The translations under genes were made by a program, and so were the position numbers. This document shows, one piece after another, positions 11,396 through 22,926 of a DNA stretch of 64,000 bases (positions within the stretch are counted from its first letter, which is position 1; every line of letters begins with the position of its first letter). The notes beneath the pieces are model-generated. The model saw nothing but the letters and a program-made list of their open reading frames with translations, was not told where the DNA came from and did not search any database. The stretch comes from Vicia villosa (taxonomy: Eukaryota; Streptophyta; Magnoliopsida; Fabales; Fabaceae). Location: assembly GCF_029867415.1 (NCBI RefSeq), contig NW_026706179.1:1-64000 (forward strand). Reading direction: 5' to 3'.

Positions 11396-11407
11396 TTGGG
11401 GGCAATT
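11396..11407 (+). other. Polypurine tract of element L
   Basis: 'ttgggggcaatt' directly abuts the LTR start at 11408. The same tract abuts the H LTR (49426-49437). It shows that L is plus-oriented and that 11408-12365 is its 3' LTR. Confidence 0.75.
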
Positions 11408-12365
11408 TGTTAGCTGAAGATTTCGTTTCATAAATTTGGTTCTTCGAAGAAGTAAAAATTCGAAGGAAAGATGGTTACTGATGACCATCCCTTAAAAATA
11501 AAAGAATGGCTCCTGATGGCCATGCTTCGAGAATGAAGACTTCTAAGTTCGTCATGAAGATAATGAATACTGAAGCTAGTAGAAGTGTATGTCTTCGAGG
11601 ACTTAGACAAAATTTATGAAATATGTTCAAGTATTACTACTTAGCGTGTTTTCGTAGTGTTTTTAAAATACACTGCCACGCGTCGAAGAAGGACTCAGGC
11701 GGGAAGATTTGAAATTTGAAGACGGTTTCGTAACTGTCTAAATTACAGATGGCGTCCCTGAAGTTCTTATGAGAAACGTGGCATTAGATTAGCGTAGGAC
11801 CGTTAAGGTCGAAATTAGTATAAATAGGAATCTTAATGTTAGGATTCTGTGTGTTCATTTTGTACAAATCACTCACATATTACTCAAGTATCAAGTGTTA
11901 AGAGAAAGAGTTCGCTGAGAAAATGTACGTATGACACCACCATTTTAATACATGTGTATTCTCTTTCGTTTTCAAATATCTTTCAGTATTATTGCATTTC
12001 ATTTACTTCTTGCCATTTACATTTCTGTATTTTTACTTTCATGTCATTTACTTTTGAAGTATTTAATATTCCTGCATTTTAAGATTCTTTACGCTTTAAC
12101 AATACTTTCGTTTCGTATGTTATTTTACTTATCCTTTCACTGAAATAATACTTACGTATAACCAAGTGATTGTCAAGATTACTCGTTTTATTTGAAACAA
12201 TTCTTATTAACGAAGACGAATCATGACTATGGTTCGAATGACCATTGATAACAATCTTTTTGACTATGTGTCCTAGGATCAATCTAGTCGATCCTGCGAG
12301 TAACCAAATCATATTTATTATAATTTGGAAGACTAGCGGTTGTTTACCAGAAATCACCGTAAACA
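11408..12365 (+). repeat. 3' LTR of Tat element L (958 bp)
   Basis: Runs TGTTAGCTGAAG to CACCGTAAACA, with TATA box gtataaatag at 11818-11827. It aligns end to end with the H LTR (49438-50391) but only at roughly 75-80% by eye. The two are therefore unlikely to be the pair of one young insertion. A polypurine tract precedes it. What follows is the C-terminal part of gag with no primer site, so L most simply inserted into H's gag gene; the target duplication would begin gtgtt (12366-12370). Confidence 0.8.
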
Positions 12366-13824
12366 GTGTTCGATCATGCTGAATCGAAGGGTCCAGGCTA
12401 ACTTCGAAAAGGCCCTACGAGAAAGATTGGAACAACCATGGAGAGGAGGAAATCCTTTGCTAAAGGTATACCCAAAGATGGAAGAAAACTTGGTGGGCTT
12501 CCTGGTCAAATGCCACAAAGAAAACACTGAAATTGCACTACGTCCCTGATGTGGAGCAGTCTATGACGAAATACAGGCACGGTCATTCGAAAGGGTGTAT
12601 TGCTATATGAGTAGAGAAACTGAGGGACTTCGTCCTAACCTGTATGGTTTCGATATATGGACTCCATCGAAGAGACCTGACAGCCCACATCCTAGAGCTC
12701 AAAGAGTCACATTCAAGGTCCCTGCGGACGTACCTAGGGACAGATGGATGCAAGCTGGTGCAAGGACCAACAAATGGCGAAGTTGGGACCAAGGGGGAAG
12801 GACTGCAACGGCGTATAGGAAACAATTCCAAACCTCAAATCGAGAGATGTACAGGTTGGAGAACTACAAAGGCAAAAATCCTATGTCCAAATCCCAATGG
12901 AGAAGACACCAGAGGATGAAGAAGGCTCAAAGAGAATACAAACCGAGGGAAATCGGAGAATCTAGTAGTAACCAAGTCCCAACCCAGGGGGCAAGGTCAA
13001 GTAAACCTCCAGTGGAACGCAAATTGTTCGATTCTGAAAATGAGAAAGAAGAGGAAAAGATGCATTCCAGCCCTTGGAAAGAAGATGATAGAATGAAAAA
13101 TGATTTTGACTCTGATGGGGTATCATCTATAAACCTCAACTGCAATGTTGTGTCTGTACTCCCTCATGAGTTTAATCAAGAAACTGAAGTTGAAGATTGT
13201 GAAGAGGCTGACGTTGAAGAGATGGCGAAACACAGACCTGTGTGTTACTATGTGCTGAACAATGGTGCAGTTGAAGAGCAGAATGCTTTCTTCGAGAGGC
13301 CTGATGAAGGTATGCGAAACCATTTGAAACCACTCTACATAAGGGCTAAGATTGAAAATGTTGGCATTAATAAAGTCCTGGTAGATGGAGGGGCAGCGGT
13401 GAACCTAATGCCCCAATACATGCTGAAAAGAATTGGTATGTTTGATACTGATATAAGGCCACATAACATGGTTTTGTCTAACTACGAAGGCAAAATAGGG
13501 CAAACCTTGGGAGTTGTCCAAGTAAATCTAACGGTGGGTTCAGTCACGAGGCCAACTATGTTTATGGTCATACCAGCAAAAGGAAATTATAACCTCTTGC
13601 TCGGAAGGGAATGGATCCATGGAGTTGCTGCTATGCCTTCGACAATGCATCAAAGGTTAACCATTTGGAGAGAAGATGGCATAGTAGAGAATATTGAGGG
13701 GGATCAGAGTTATTACATGGCTGAAGTTAATCAAGTTAATAAGACTAACTTCGATAGGAACTTGGCAAACATAGGACCTTGCCATGCTGCGGAAGATATA
13801 TACACCCGAAACAAGAATGCATTG
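12366..13824 (+). pseudogene. Tat element H: gag C-terminus and aspartic protease (broken)
   Basis: The frame 12366-12549 carries gag sequence (NRRVQANFEKALRERLEQ, then WRGGNPLLKVYPKMEENLVG) and stops at TGA 12547-12549, just where family members continue with a CxxC pair. The frame stays open after that codon, and the ORF 12595-13824 continues with CYMSRETEGLRPNLYGFDIW and a basic, serine-rich linker. It then holds a retropepsin-like protease with active-site motif VDGGAAVNLMP at about 13381-13413 and a C-terminal LLLGREW. The gag N-terminus is absent in the window because L sits in it. The right end is cut by the tandem array at 13825, inside the CATTG target duplication. No product of normal size can be made. 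Confidence 0.8.
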
Positions 13825-15715
13825 TGTAATACGGTGAACTGACTATATTTGAAATGTCGCGGTTAAGCATGAGTCGCCACCGACTTTTATTTTATCCAAT
13901 TAGGAAAGGCAAAAAGAACAGGAAAATACCTTTTAAAAAGATTTTGAGTTCGGGGGGTAAGTTATACAAAGGGAAGGTGTAAGGCACCCTTTGTATCCAT
14001 GGTTATCCATGGGCTCTTAATTGCTTAGCTCACTTTTGAATTGTTTGAAAAGTAGTGTATGAATAGAAATTTGGATAAGAACTTTAGCTTGTAAATAAGC
14101 GTAGTCTTTTTGAAAAGTATTTGAAAATTAGTGGGAAAAAAGAGTTTGAATTTTAGAGCAAGCAATTAATAGTAACTACCCTAAGTTTTAAAATTTGTTC
14201 TTTTAGCTTTTCGAGGCGAAAGGATCTATCCACACCATGAGAGGGCAGGAAGTCTTTCAATTGGATGTGTGAAGGGTCATCGAGGAATCGTTCGCCATAA
14301 GACTGTCCCTTGCCATAAAGAGGGCAGGTAGTCTAAGGGAAGGATATAATAGTCATTAATCTTTTTAGGCATCATGCGAGGATACCTTAGCAATTGGGAC
14401 AATCATCATATAAGGCAACATCGAGGGACAAACTTGATGATGATAATGAACTTAGGGCAACATTTGTTTTGCTTTAGGTATCCTCGGAATCGAGGGACTT
14501 GACTATTTAGTACACTTAGAGGCAGCAAGGCAACAGGCAACAGAAGAGGTTACCCTAAAGGTGAGTGTGTGCAGCAATCACGTGGTTAACTTCGATTACA
14601 TTTATCTTGTAATTAGGTGATCTATGTTCAGTTCATGGTTTGCACTCCCTAAATTACTAACCACGCAGTAAATATAATATAACAGTTTTAAGTGCCTTCA
14701 AGGCCAAACAATACAACCAGGGAACAGTTACATAATAATACGGGGAAGGGAACAATGAAACCAGCGGATCCCTTAATAGGGTTTGACATAAGTAATAATA
14801 AAGACAGAGTTTAGGGTTACCAACGTAGCTTTGGCAGTCTGACAAACTTTTATCTTTGATGGATGAAGGTTGATGGGCAGAGGCTAGCCTTGAGGCATGA
14901 AGCATTGACACTGACCAGATTGTGATGAATCCTAAAAGATGGGCATAAAGAAAAAGGATGCAGTGAGTGTATGGCTGACTCATTGATATTTAAAAGTAAA
15001 TCATAATTTATTTTATAGGACAAAAATAATATTTAAAATAATAATCAAATTAGGGACTTAGCTTTTGATCTGGCGTGGCGCGTAGGCGGACGAACCCTGA
15101 TGGTAACCCTGAAAAGAATTGACATGAAGAAGAGAAATGTTAGTGCATTAACTGATTTAAACGTTAATTGATTATAAACCCTAAAAAGTTTACGAACCCT
15201 AAAGGGTTATTTAAGAAAACTTATTGTGACCCAAAAGGTTTATAAGGCCTAACAATGCGTTAGTGGAGAACACCTGCCTGAAGATTTTAAGGTTTATAAA
15301 TGAATCAAGGTTAACAAAAACTTTAATTATTAATTTTCAATTAATTAATTAATTAAAAATATATACAAAAATAAAATTTTTTATTGTTTTAAAAATAATT
15401 ATTGATAAAATTAAAAAACGAGTTTTCGATTAAAATAAATAACTATGAAATTATTATATATAAAAACTAATTTGGTTAAATAAATAAAAATAAATAAAAG
15501 AAAAAAATTATACTAATAATAAAAAAAGAAAGGAATATATATAAAAAATTTCATGCAATTAAAATAAAAACAAAAAAAGAAACTTAGCTCAGATTGGGTG
15601 TTGTGCGCTCTTGAGAGTACATGGTGAGAAAGTGGCCAGCAAAATTGTTTGGCCAAAACAAGGTTAATGGCCAAAGGAAGTACCTGCAAACAAGGATAGT
15701 AATAATGTTAATAAT

Positions 15716-15819
<104 letters not shown>

Positions 15820-16930
15820 GGGTTAGTAATGATAATAGTTACAATAATAAAATAAAAAATATTATAAAATAGGTTTGACCTCATATAATCTAAATTTTCC
15901 CAAAAATTAAAGAAAGGTTCAGAAAGTTAGATTATGGCTCAAAGGGCAAAAATTCTCAAAAGTAAAAAAAAAATAATTATGATTGTAAAAACATAAATTT
16001 AAACTAAAATGTAGCAACAATGACCAAAACAATGATTAAAAAAAAACAAGCCTCATGTATCATCATTGGCCAAAAAAATTGTAATTCTAGATAAAGTATT
16101 TGAAAAAGGTTTTTTAAAAAAAGAGAGTTGAAAGAAAATGTTTCGAAACATAAAGAGGATGTCAAAACATAAGAATTTTGATAAAAGGTGGCCTCAAGTA
16201 TCATCATTAGCCAAAAACTAAAGTTAGTATAAAAACATACATCAAGGGCCTCATATGATAATCATTGGCCAAAAGGTTTTGAAAACAAAAGGTTTATTTT
16301 TAGTTTTGATAAAAAGATTTAGAAAAAGATTTTTTCTTTAAAAAAGAAGAAGATGAGGCCTCATACGAAATCATTGGCCAAGAACTAAGCAAAAGAAGAA
16401 CAAAAGATATTGAAGAAACTTGGTGAATTGTTTTGTAGGTAGGAATTAGGAATGAAGAATAAGGTTGAAGGTGTTAAAAAAAATAAGGGTTTAGTTGTGA
16501 GAGAGTAAATTGAGAAATTTGTAATTGTTAGTTTTATTTATATATCATGAATTAGGTTAGAAAAAATAATTATAGTAAAACTATGGACCAAATCAAAGCC
16601 CAAAAATCAATTTGTTTTAATTTTAATAAAAAATTAAATCAAACTAATTTAATAAGATTGACTTCTTCTCTAAGTTATAAAAAGTGCTAAAAATAGGACA
16701 AATAAGATTAAAAACTTTTTTTTTGGATTTTTTTGAATATTTTATGATTTTTGATGATTTTTGACTAGAAAATACATAAAAGTGAAAATTTGACTATTTT
16801 AAAAAATGCATATTTAAATAGTGCGAAAATTAAAAATAAAATGATAAAAAAAATGATTTTTTGTGATTTTTTTAATAAAAATAAAATTAAAACTATAGTT
16901 AGAAAAAAAAGAAAAAAAAGTGTTAGAAGT

Positions 16931-16987
16931 GGGATTTGAACCCGAGACTTTGTACTTGCAAGCCTTACCTCCTTACCAACTATGTTA
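16931..16987 (-). other. tRNA-like module in LTR 1 (also 25982-26038 and 35054-35110)
   Basis: On the minus strand TAACATAGTTGG (A-box-like, one mismatch) is followed about 33 bases later by GGGTTCAAATCCC, a perfect B-box-type sequence. Acceptor-stem pairing is not evident. The copy is identical in all three LTRs. Confidence 0.5.
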
Positions 16988-17439
16988 TATTATTTGTTTG
17001 AAATAAAAGTCAATTGGAAGTGTATGAAGCATGAGAAAGCATTTTGCTATTTATTAAAATATAAATAATTTAAGAGTAAATTATTATATTTTAAAATAGA
17101 CTTTAAATTGAATATTTATAAAATTCAAGACGTCAATGTGAATGACCTCAAAATTTTATAAAAAAAATCCAATTTTAAAATAATTTGAATATTTGAATAT
17201 TGTGGGCAAATTTTGGGGTATGACAGCTGCCCCTGTTCAATCTTCTTAAACCTGAAGATATAGAGTGGTTTGTGTGTCAGTCGGTATCTGAAGGTGGAAG
17301 ATGATTGAACACTAGAATACCAAGAAATTTGCCCTAGCTGAAGTAGGGACTTTTGTCGGAGATGGGCTTGTAGATGCCATCTGGTAGTTGTTGGAGTATG
17401 GATTGTTACGAAATTTCTGCTTTTGCCGTCTTCCCTCTT

Positions 17440-18330
17440 TTGAATGTTGAGGAACCGTCAAAGGTATCGACTCAAATATGTGTTGGGTTATTTAAGGAAC
17501 CGTCAAAGGTATCGACTTAAATTCGAAGCATATTGTTGAGGCACCGTCAAAGGTATCGACTCAGATATGCGGATAGATTGTATAAGGAACCGTCAAAGGT
17601 GTCGACTTATATCTGAAGTATGTCGTTAAGGAACCGTCAAAGGTGTCGACTTAACTCTTGATGTGGGTTGTTAAGGAACCGTCAAAGGTATCGACTTAAC
17701 TCTGAAGCATATCATTGAGGCACCGTCAAAGGTATCGACTCAGATATGTAGATAGACTGTATAAGGAACCGTCAAAGGTATCAATTCAAATCTGTGTTGG
17801 GTTATTTAAGGAACCGTCAAAGGTATCGACTTAAATTTGAAACATATCATTGAGGCACCGTCAAAGGTATCGACTCAGATATGCAGGTAGATTGTATAAG
17901 GAACCGTCAAAGGTGTCGACTTAAATTTGAAACATATCATTGAGGCACCGTCAAAGGTATCGACTCAGATATGCAGGTAGATTGTATAAGGAACCGTCAA
18001 AGGTGTCGACTTATATCTGAAGTGTGTTGTTAAGGAACCGTCAAAGGTGTCGACTTAACTGGTGATGTGTGTTGTTAAGGAACCGTCAAAGGTGTCGACT
18101 TAACTTTGAAGCATATCATTGAGGCACCGTCAAAGGTATCGACTCAGATATGCGGGTAGATTGTATAAGGAACCGTCAAAGGTATCGACTTATATCTGAA
18201 GCGTGTTGTTAAGGAACCGTCAAAGGTGTCGACTTAACTCTTGATGTGTTAAGGAACCGTCAAAGGTGTCGACTTAATACTTGAGAATATATTGTTAAGG
18301 AACCGTCAAAGGTGTCGACTTAACTCTTGC
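17440..18330. repeat. 20-copy, ~45-bp minisatellite (internal region 1)
   Basis: Twenty copies of 'aaccgtcaaaggtatcgact' or the 'gcaccg…'/'gtgtcgactta' variants occur at about 44-45 bp steps. Higher-order alternation of ttgaggcaccg and ataaggaaccg units shows growth by multi-unit duplication. It lies near the 3' end of the element. Confidence 0.92.
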
Positions 18331-20634
18331 AGATAGAGATAGTAATATCCTGAAAAATAGAAGTTAGTTTTCTTATGTCATGATGCATGCGTTAAAGTAA
18401 TGAGTATCTCGAAATGAATGAGAAGCTTTGTATGTTATGCGTGAGTTCAGTATGTATGTGATGTATGACTATGTTTATGATTTATGGTATGCAAACATGA
18501 TTTATGTTGTCTTAGTCGAGAGAATAAATCTCCAGGTCTATGTGATTTTGATGTTTGATTTCGTCTTGAAAGATGCTCAGCTGGGGATTTATGATTTTTG
18601 CTTGGGGATGATCAGTAACTTGATGTACCCTGATTGGTGATAAAGATATTAATGCGCCATGTTGGAGGAAAGTGAAGTGTCGGAGGACCGGTAGCGTTGA
18701 AGGTGTAAACTCTGTTGGGGAGTCATGTCTTTGTCGAGACGAGAGCATTTGAAGATGATTACTCTGTGGGGATATGATCTTGTGAACCCGGCTCTGTGGG
18801 AAGACGTGGGTGTCTTGAATGTTGCCCCTAGTATTATAGTACCTGCCATTCCTGGATTTAGGACATGCCACTGAATGTTGATCAAGATGTCAAACTGGAC
18901 TTGCATAGATTTGCCCCAGTTAGTAGGGACTTTGATTTGCCTCGCGAGGACTTTATGAGATGTGCACTATGGGCGAACATGCCTTTAGTAATCATAGGTC
19001 TAGGACAACGTCCCATGTTGATTGGGAAATTGCTTCAGATCTACTTGGATGCATGCCCCTGACTGTTTTTTTTTGCATCGTTCAGGTATTCTTGAAATCT
19101 TGACTTGATTGCCCCAGATTGATCGGGGGTATAGTTTGAAGTCCACTTGGGATGTATGCTCTTGACTATTTGGCATTTTGAGAGATTCTTCGAATCTTGA
19201 CTTGATTGTCCCTGATTGATCGGGCGAAGCGTGCCATGCCCCTTGTATTCATTGACTTATAGTCAACTGAGTCAGTTATAAGGGATGTTGCTGTTGAAAT
19301 AGTTCCGTCTGTCGGGATGACTTTTAGTCATTAGTCGTACCCTGTGCAGATTCTTTCTGATGCTAACATTTGAAATTATGTAGCAGAATATGTTTAATAA
19401 TGTATTCATGAGATGCAATGCATACGTTTGTCTTGAGTTTTTGAAAAACATTAAAACAGGAGATGTACAAGCGTGATATTTGTAAAACATGATATTTGTA
19501 ACAACGTGATGTTTGTAAAAATGAAATATCGACTCAGCATTTGTGATAAACCTTAAGGAGTCAGGATACCTTTGTTGTGACAATATGCTTTCGAACTAAC
19601 CATGCTTCAGTTAGGACTTTCAAGGGTTGTAACGTGGCTTGGTTCACGGTTTAAGAAACAAAGGATAAAGGCTCAAAGTTTATTTATACCCACCCCTCTT
19701 CGTGATGATCTTCAGTCCTAAACTCAGTTAATTCAACTTATGCATTCGGGTTCCAAGAGATTTCTGGATTTGCGCCTTCGATAATGTTGATGGTTCGTAA
19801 ACAAAGAGAACTTTTGAGATGGCAGTCACTTCTTCCTTTTGGTAGTCACAACATTGTGTTGTTCAGGAGTTTATTGACTTCTCTTTTTTCATCTTTTTGA
19901 TATCCCTAACTTTTGCCTGAACTGTCTATTTTGAGCTTACAGTCAGCGGGACGCCTTGATTTTTGCCTAAGTCACCTTTTTGATTTTTGACTTAGCAGGC
20001 TTTTCTTTGTATATATGTTTTTTCATTTTTTCCTTTTTGAAAGATATTGACTGCCTTGCTTGATGAACCATCATTGTCTTTTGACTGTCGTCTCTAACGC
20101 TTATTTGATGTGTGCGGATGAACGCTTGTGATTGAAACCTTTGTTGAAAGGTGTACTGAATGATTCTCTTAAAATAGAATGCACAGCCAAATTAACTGAG
20201 AACTACCCTGCCCCAGGTTATGATCAAGGGTTTTAGTACAAAAAGAAACTTCTACTTCTTAGGCTCAAGGGGGTTGACGAGGGATTAACATCCTTATATC
20301 TCCGCTGTTTAGGAATTGAAACAATGCCTGTACATCGTCAGCATAGTCTGTTCAAAAGCATATTGTATGAAGTTGCGGTATCGCTTTCGTCATCCTCCCT
20401 CAAAAGGTATACAACTTTAGCAGGAGTTGAGTGTCGCAAAAACATATGCAGAATAAAGACGTAATTTAAAATGAGTGATAACGAAATAATTTATTCAAGA
20501 CAAACATATGCAATGCACTGATGATGATTATTAAAACAGATAATGTCTATCATGAATCAGATGTTTAAACAAACAGAAAAGGAACTTGCAAATGAAAGTA
20601 GATCTAATGATCCAAAAGTTCGTCCGTCTAGACG

Positions 20635-20990
20635 TCAATCAGTCTTGTCATGACTAGGCATAGGAGCGGTGATCACCACAGGAGTTTCAGGCGAGTTGGA
20701 TTTGATTTCTCCGTCATTGATCAGCTTTTGGATCTTATTCTTCAATGTCCAGCAATTTGTTTGTGTAATGTCCAGGAATGTTGGAATGGTACCCGCACCT
20801 TGCATTAAGTTTATAGTCAGGAGTGGAGGTGTTAGCATTCTTAGGAGGGTCCCTCAGAGTAATCAATTCGATCTTCAATGGATGTTGTAACGCTTGAGCC
20901 AATGACATATTGATCTCGGTGAATTGACGATTAGGTACGTCTGGCTTGCGTCGTTGTTGTAGAGCTGGTGTAGAGATTCAGAGCATCCGG
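20635..20990 (-). pseudogene. Ogre-type gag end with zinc knuckle, frameshifted (internal region 1)
   Basis: Minus-strand pieces in two frames read NRQFTEINMSLAQALQHPL, then RCGYHSNIPGHYTN, then NCWTLKNKIQKLINDGEI and VVITAPMPSHDKT before a stop. Order and wording match the nucleocapsid end of Ogre/Tat gag, a CCHC knuckle followed by an NCWxLKxKIQxLI helix. A frameshift lies between the knuckle's histidine and the NCW motif. It identifies the parent family as Ogre-like. No upstream gag of normal length remains; a minisatellite stands there instead. Confidence 0.7.
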
Positions 20991-21024
20991 GGTTCGAGCT
21001 TCCGGAATGTGTATCTGATTGAGA

Positions 21025-21495
21025 AGACCAGAACGGGTCATGCTTTAGACCATATCTGTTGAGGAATAGCAGAACGAGTCGTACGTTAGACCATATCCGT
21101 TGGAATGTCAGAACGAGTCATACATTGGACTATATCTGTTGGAATGTCAGAACGAGTCATACATTGGACTATATCTGTTGGAATGTCAGAACGAGTCATA
21201 CATTGGACTATATCTGTTGAAGGATAGCAGAACGAGTCGTACGTTAGACCATATCTGTTGGAATGTCAGAACGAGTCATACATTGGACTATATCTGTTGA
21301 AGGATATCAAAACCATATCTGAAGGGGAATGTCAGAACGAGTCATACATTAGACCATATCTGATGAATAATGCCAGAACGAGTCATACATTAGACCATAT
21401 CTGACTGAAGATACCGGAACGGGTCATACATTGGACCATATCTGATAGGGAATACCGGAACGGGTCATACATTGGACCATATCTGATAGAGAATG
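21025..21495. repeat. ~40-bp minisatellite, about 11 copies (internal region 1)
   Basis: Units read 'cagaacgagtcatacattgg' plus 'actatatctgttggaatgt', with later units drifting to 'ggaacgggtcat'. It sits where the upstream part of gag would lie, so it replaced or interrupts gag. Confidence 0.9.
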
Positions 21496-21825
21496 CTTGC
21501 TTGTTAGAGTCGATGAGTTATTTGACGAAGTTTTGGAATGTAAAAGGGCTTGTCAGAATGAATCTCCAGCTCGATTATATTTGAGACAAATGATTGTCGA
21601 GGCGGAACCTGAAAACAAAGTTAGAAATATGCGATGTCGTGAATGTAAATGCAATGCTTTCAAGGATCTATAGGAAATTTAGTTTGCAACGCTTAGACAT
21701 TGAATCAAACAGAGTTATGTCTAGAGAATTCTGGCTTTCGTCTTTGGACGTCCTTCTTTGAGAATCAAGCTCACCATATCGAGTGCGTCATCGCCTCTGA
21801 TTCAAGATATCTCTGAATTTGAAGG

Positions 21826-22290
21826 TACATGGCTAGAAGAAAATAAATCCTCTTGCCCCTTGATAGGTATGATATCATTAAACTATAAGGCATATGGCCA
21901 GAGAAAAATAAATCCTCTTGCCCCTTGATGGGTACGGTGTCTTTGAATTGGAAGGTACGTGGCCAGAGGAAAGTAAATCCTCTTGCCCCTAGTTAGGAAT
22001 TATGTCCTTGCTAAGAGATTGTGCGCTTTAAATCCCTAAGATCCTTGAAAGTGTTAGTTTACATGTGATGTTATGATGTTATGACGTCATGCAAATGCAA
22101 TGCATTAAGTAAAGCATAAGGTCATAAGGACGAGACGTCCTACAGGAAAACCCTGCAAGGAAATAAAAGGTTAGAGCATAAGGTAGTGAGGACGAGATGT
22201 CCTACAAGCAAATATTGCAAGGAAATAGAAAGGTGAAGCATATGGTAATAAGGACGAAATGTCCTACAAGCAAATCCTGCAAGGAAAGAA
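21826..22290. repeat. Two short tandem arrays (internal region 1)
   Basis: Three units of about 60 bp centred on 'aaataaatcctcttgcccct' (21826-21995) are followed by three units of about 62 bp with 'aaggacgagacgtcctac' (22105-22290). The second contains a palindrome-like gacgagacgtc core. Confidence 0.85.
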
Positions 22291-22904
22291 AAGGTTAGAT
22301 AACAAGCAAGTCATACAAGAGTCCTTAAGTTTAAAGGCTTGCGTGAAGTATGACCAGGTGACTACCCTTCCCCAAAGGTACTTCTAAGGATAAGGATGAT
22401 ATCAGCAACGGGTTCTACCAAGTGACCCAGAATTGTCAGCCCTTCTAAAGCACCCTCGAACATGGTACATGCATACCACGCAATGATACTTTGAGAGAGA
22501 ACCTATCTGAGTTGTAGTATAGGGTAGCGACTATGCCCTCAACATACATCAAGAGTAGTCCCCCCACTACGTTCCTAAAGGCCAAGATGGGTTAAAGGTG
22601 ACTAAAGGTCCTTAAGCTCCGACTCACCTACAGATATCCACACGAACCTCTCTCATGCAAAAGAGGCATGTGAACACCCATAGAGGCCTAACTTAAGCGT
22701 GAACTCTCATATTGACCAATCCCAAGCATACACAAGGGAGGTCGCCATGACTATGCCACTCCTATCTTAAGGTGCACTCGAATCCGGGTATAGGATTCAT
22801 CTTCCATTCAATACCCAAAACAACCTTTAAGAATAAAGCAAACAAACAAACAATTATTAAAGTGATCCTAAACTTTAAGGTAACCCCTCTTTTAATCGAA
22901 AGCA

Positions 22905-22922
22905 TCCCCAGCAGAGTCGCCA
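22905..22922 (-). other. Primer binding site, internal region 1
   Basis: Minus strand TGGCGACTCTGCTGGGGA, 4 bases (GAAC) from the end of LTR 2. The Arg-type primer site differs from the Ogre site at 1125-1142 at a few central bases. Confidence 0.82.
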
Positions 22923-22926
22923 GTTC

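Larger units (their letters stand above)
17226..22926 (-). mobile_element. Internal region 1 of array (5701 bp, no intact gene)
   Basis: In element direction: primer site (22905-22922), several minisatellites, broken gag end (about 20635-20990), spacer, a 20-copy 45-bp minisatellite, and a polypurine tract at 17226-17238 (minus strand, gaacaggggcagc) abutting LTR 1. ORFs in it are below about 120 codons and none but the gag trace resembles a family. Confidence 0.88.

Noticed and set aside
14657..14983. 108-codon minus frame repeated at 23759 and 32810
   Set aside because: It lies wholly inside the array LTRs. The identical copies reflect LTR identity, not coding selection, and the composition is not protein-like.
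16931..16987. True tRNA gene
   Set aside because: A and B boxes are present, but acceptor and anticodon stems do not pair convincingly, so only a tRNA-like relic is claimed.
17440..18330. Regular ~45-bp repeats that look CRISPR-like
   Set aside because: The 'spacers' are themselves repeated and related, the host is a plant, and no cas genes exist. It is a minisatellite of the retrotransposon.
18512..18871. 119-codon minus frame (and copy at 27563)
   Set aside because: Overlaps other frames on both strands, has no family features, and lies in the non-coding part of the internal region.
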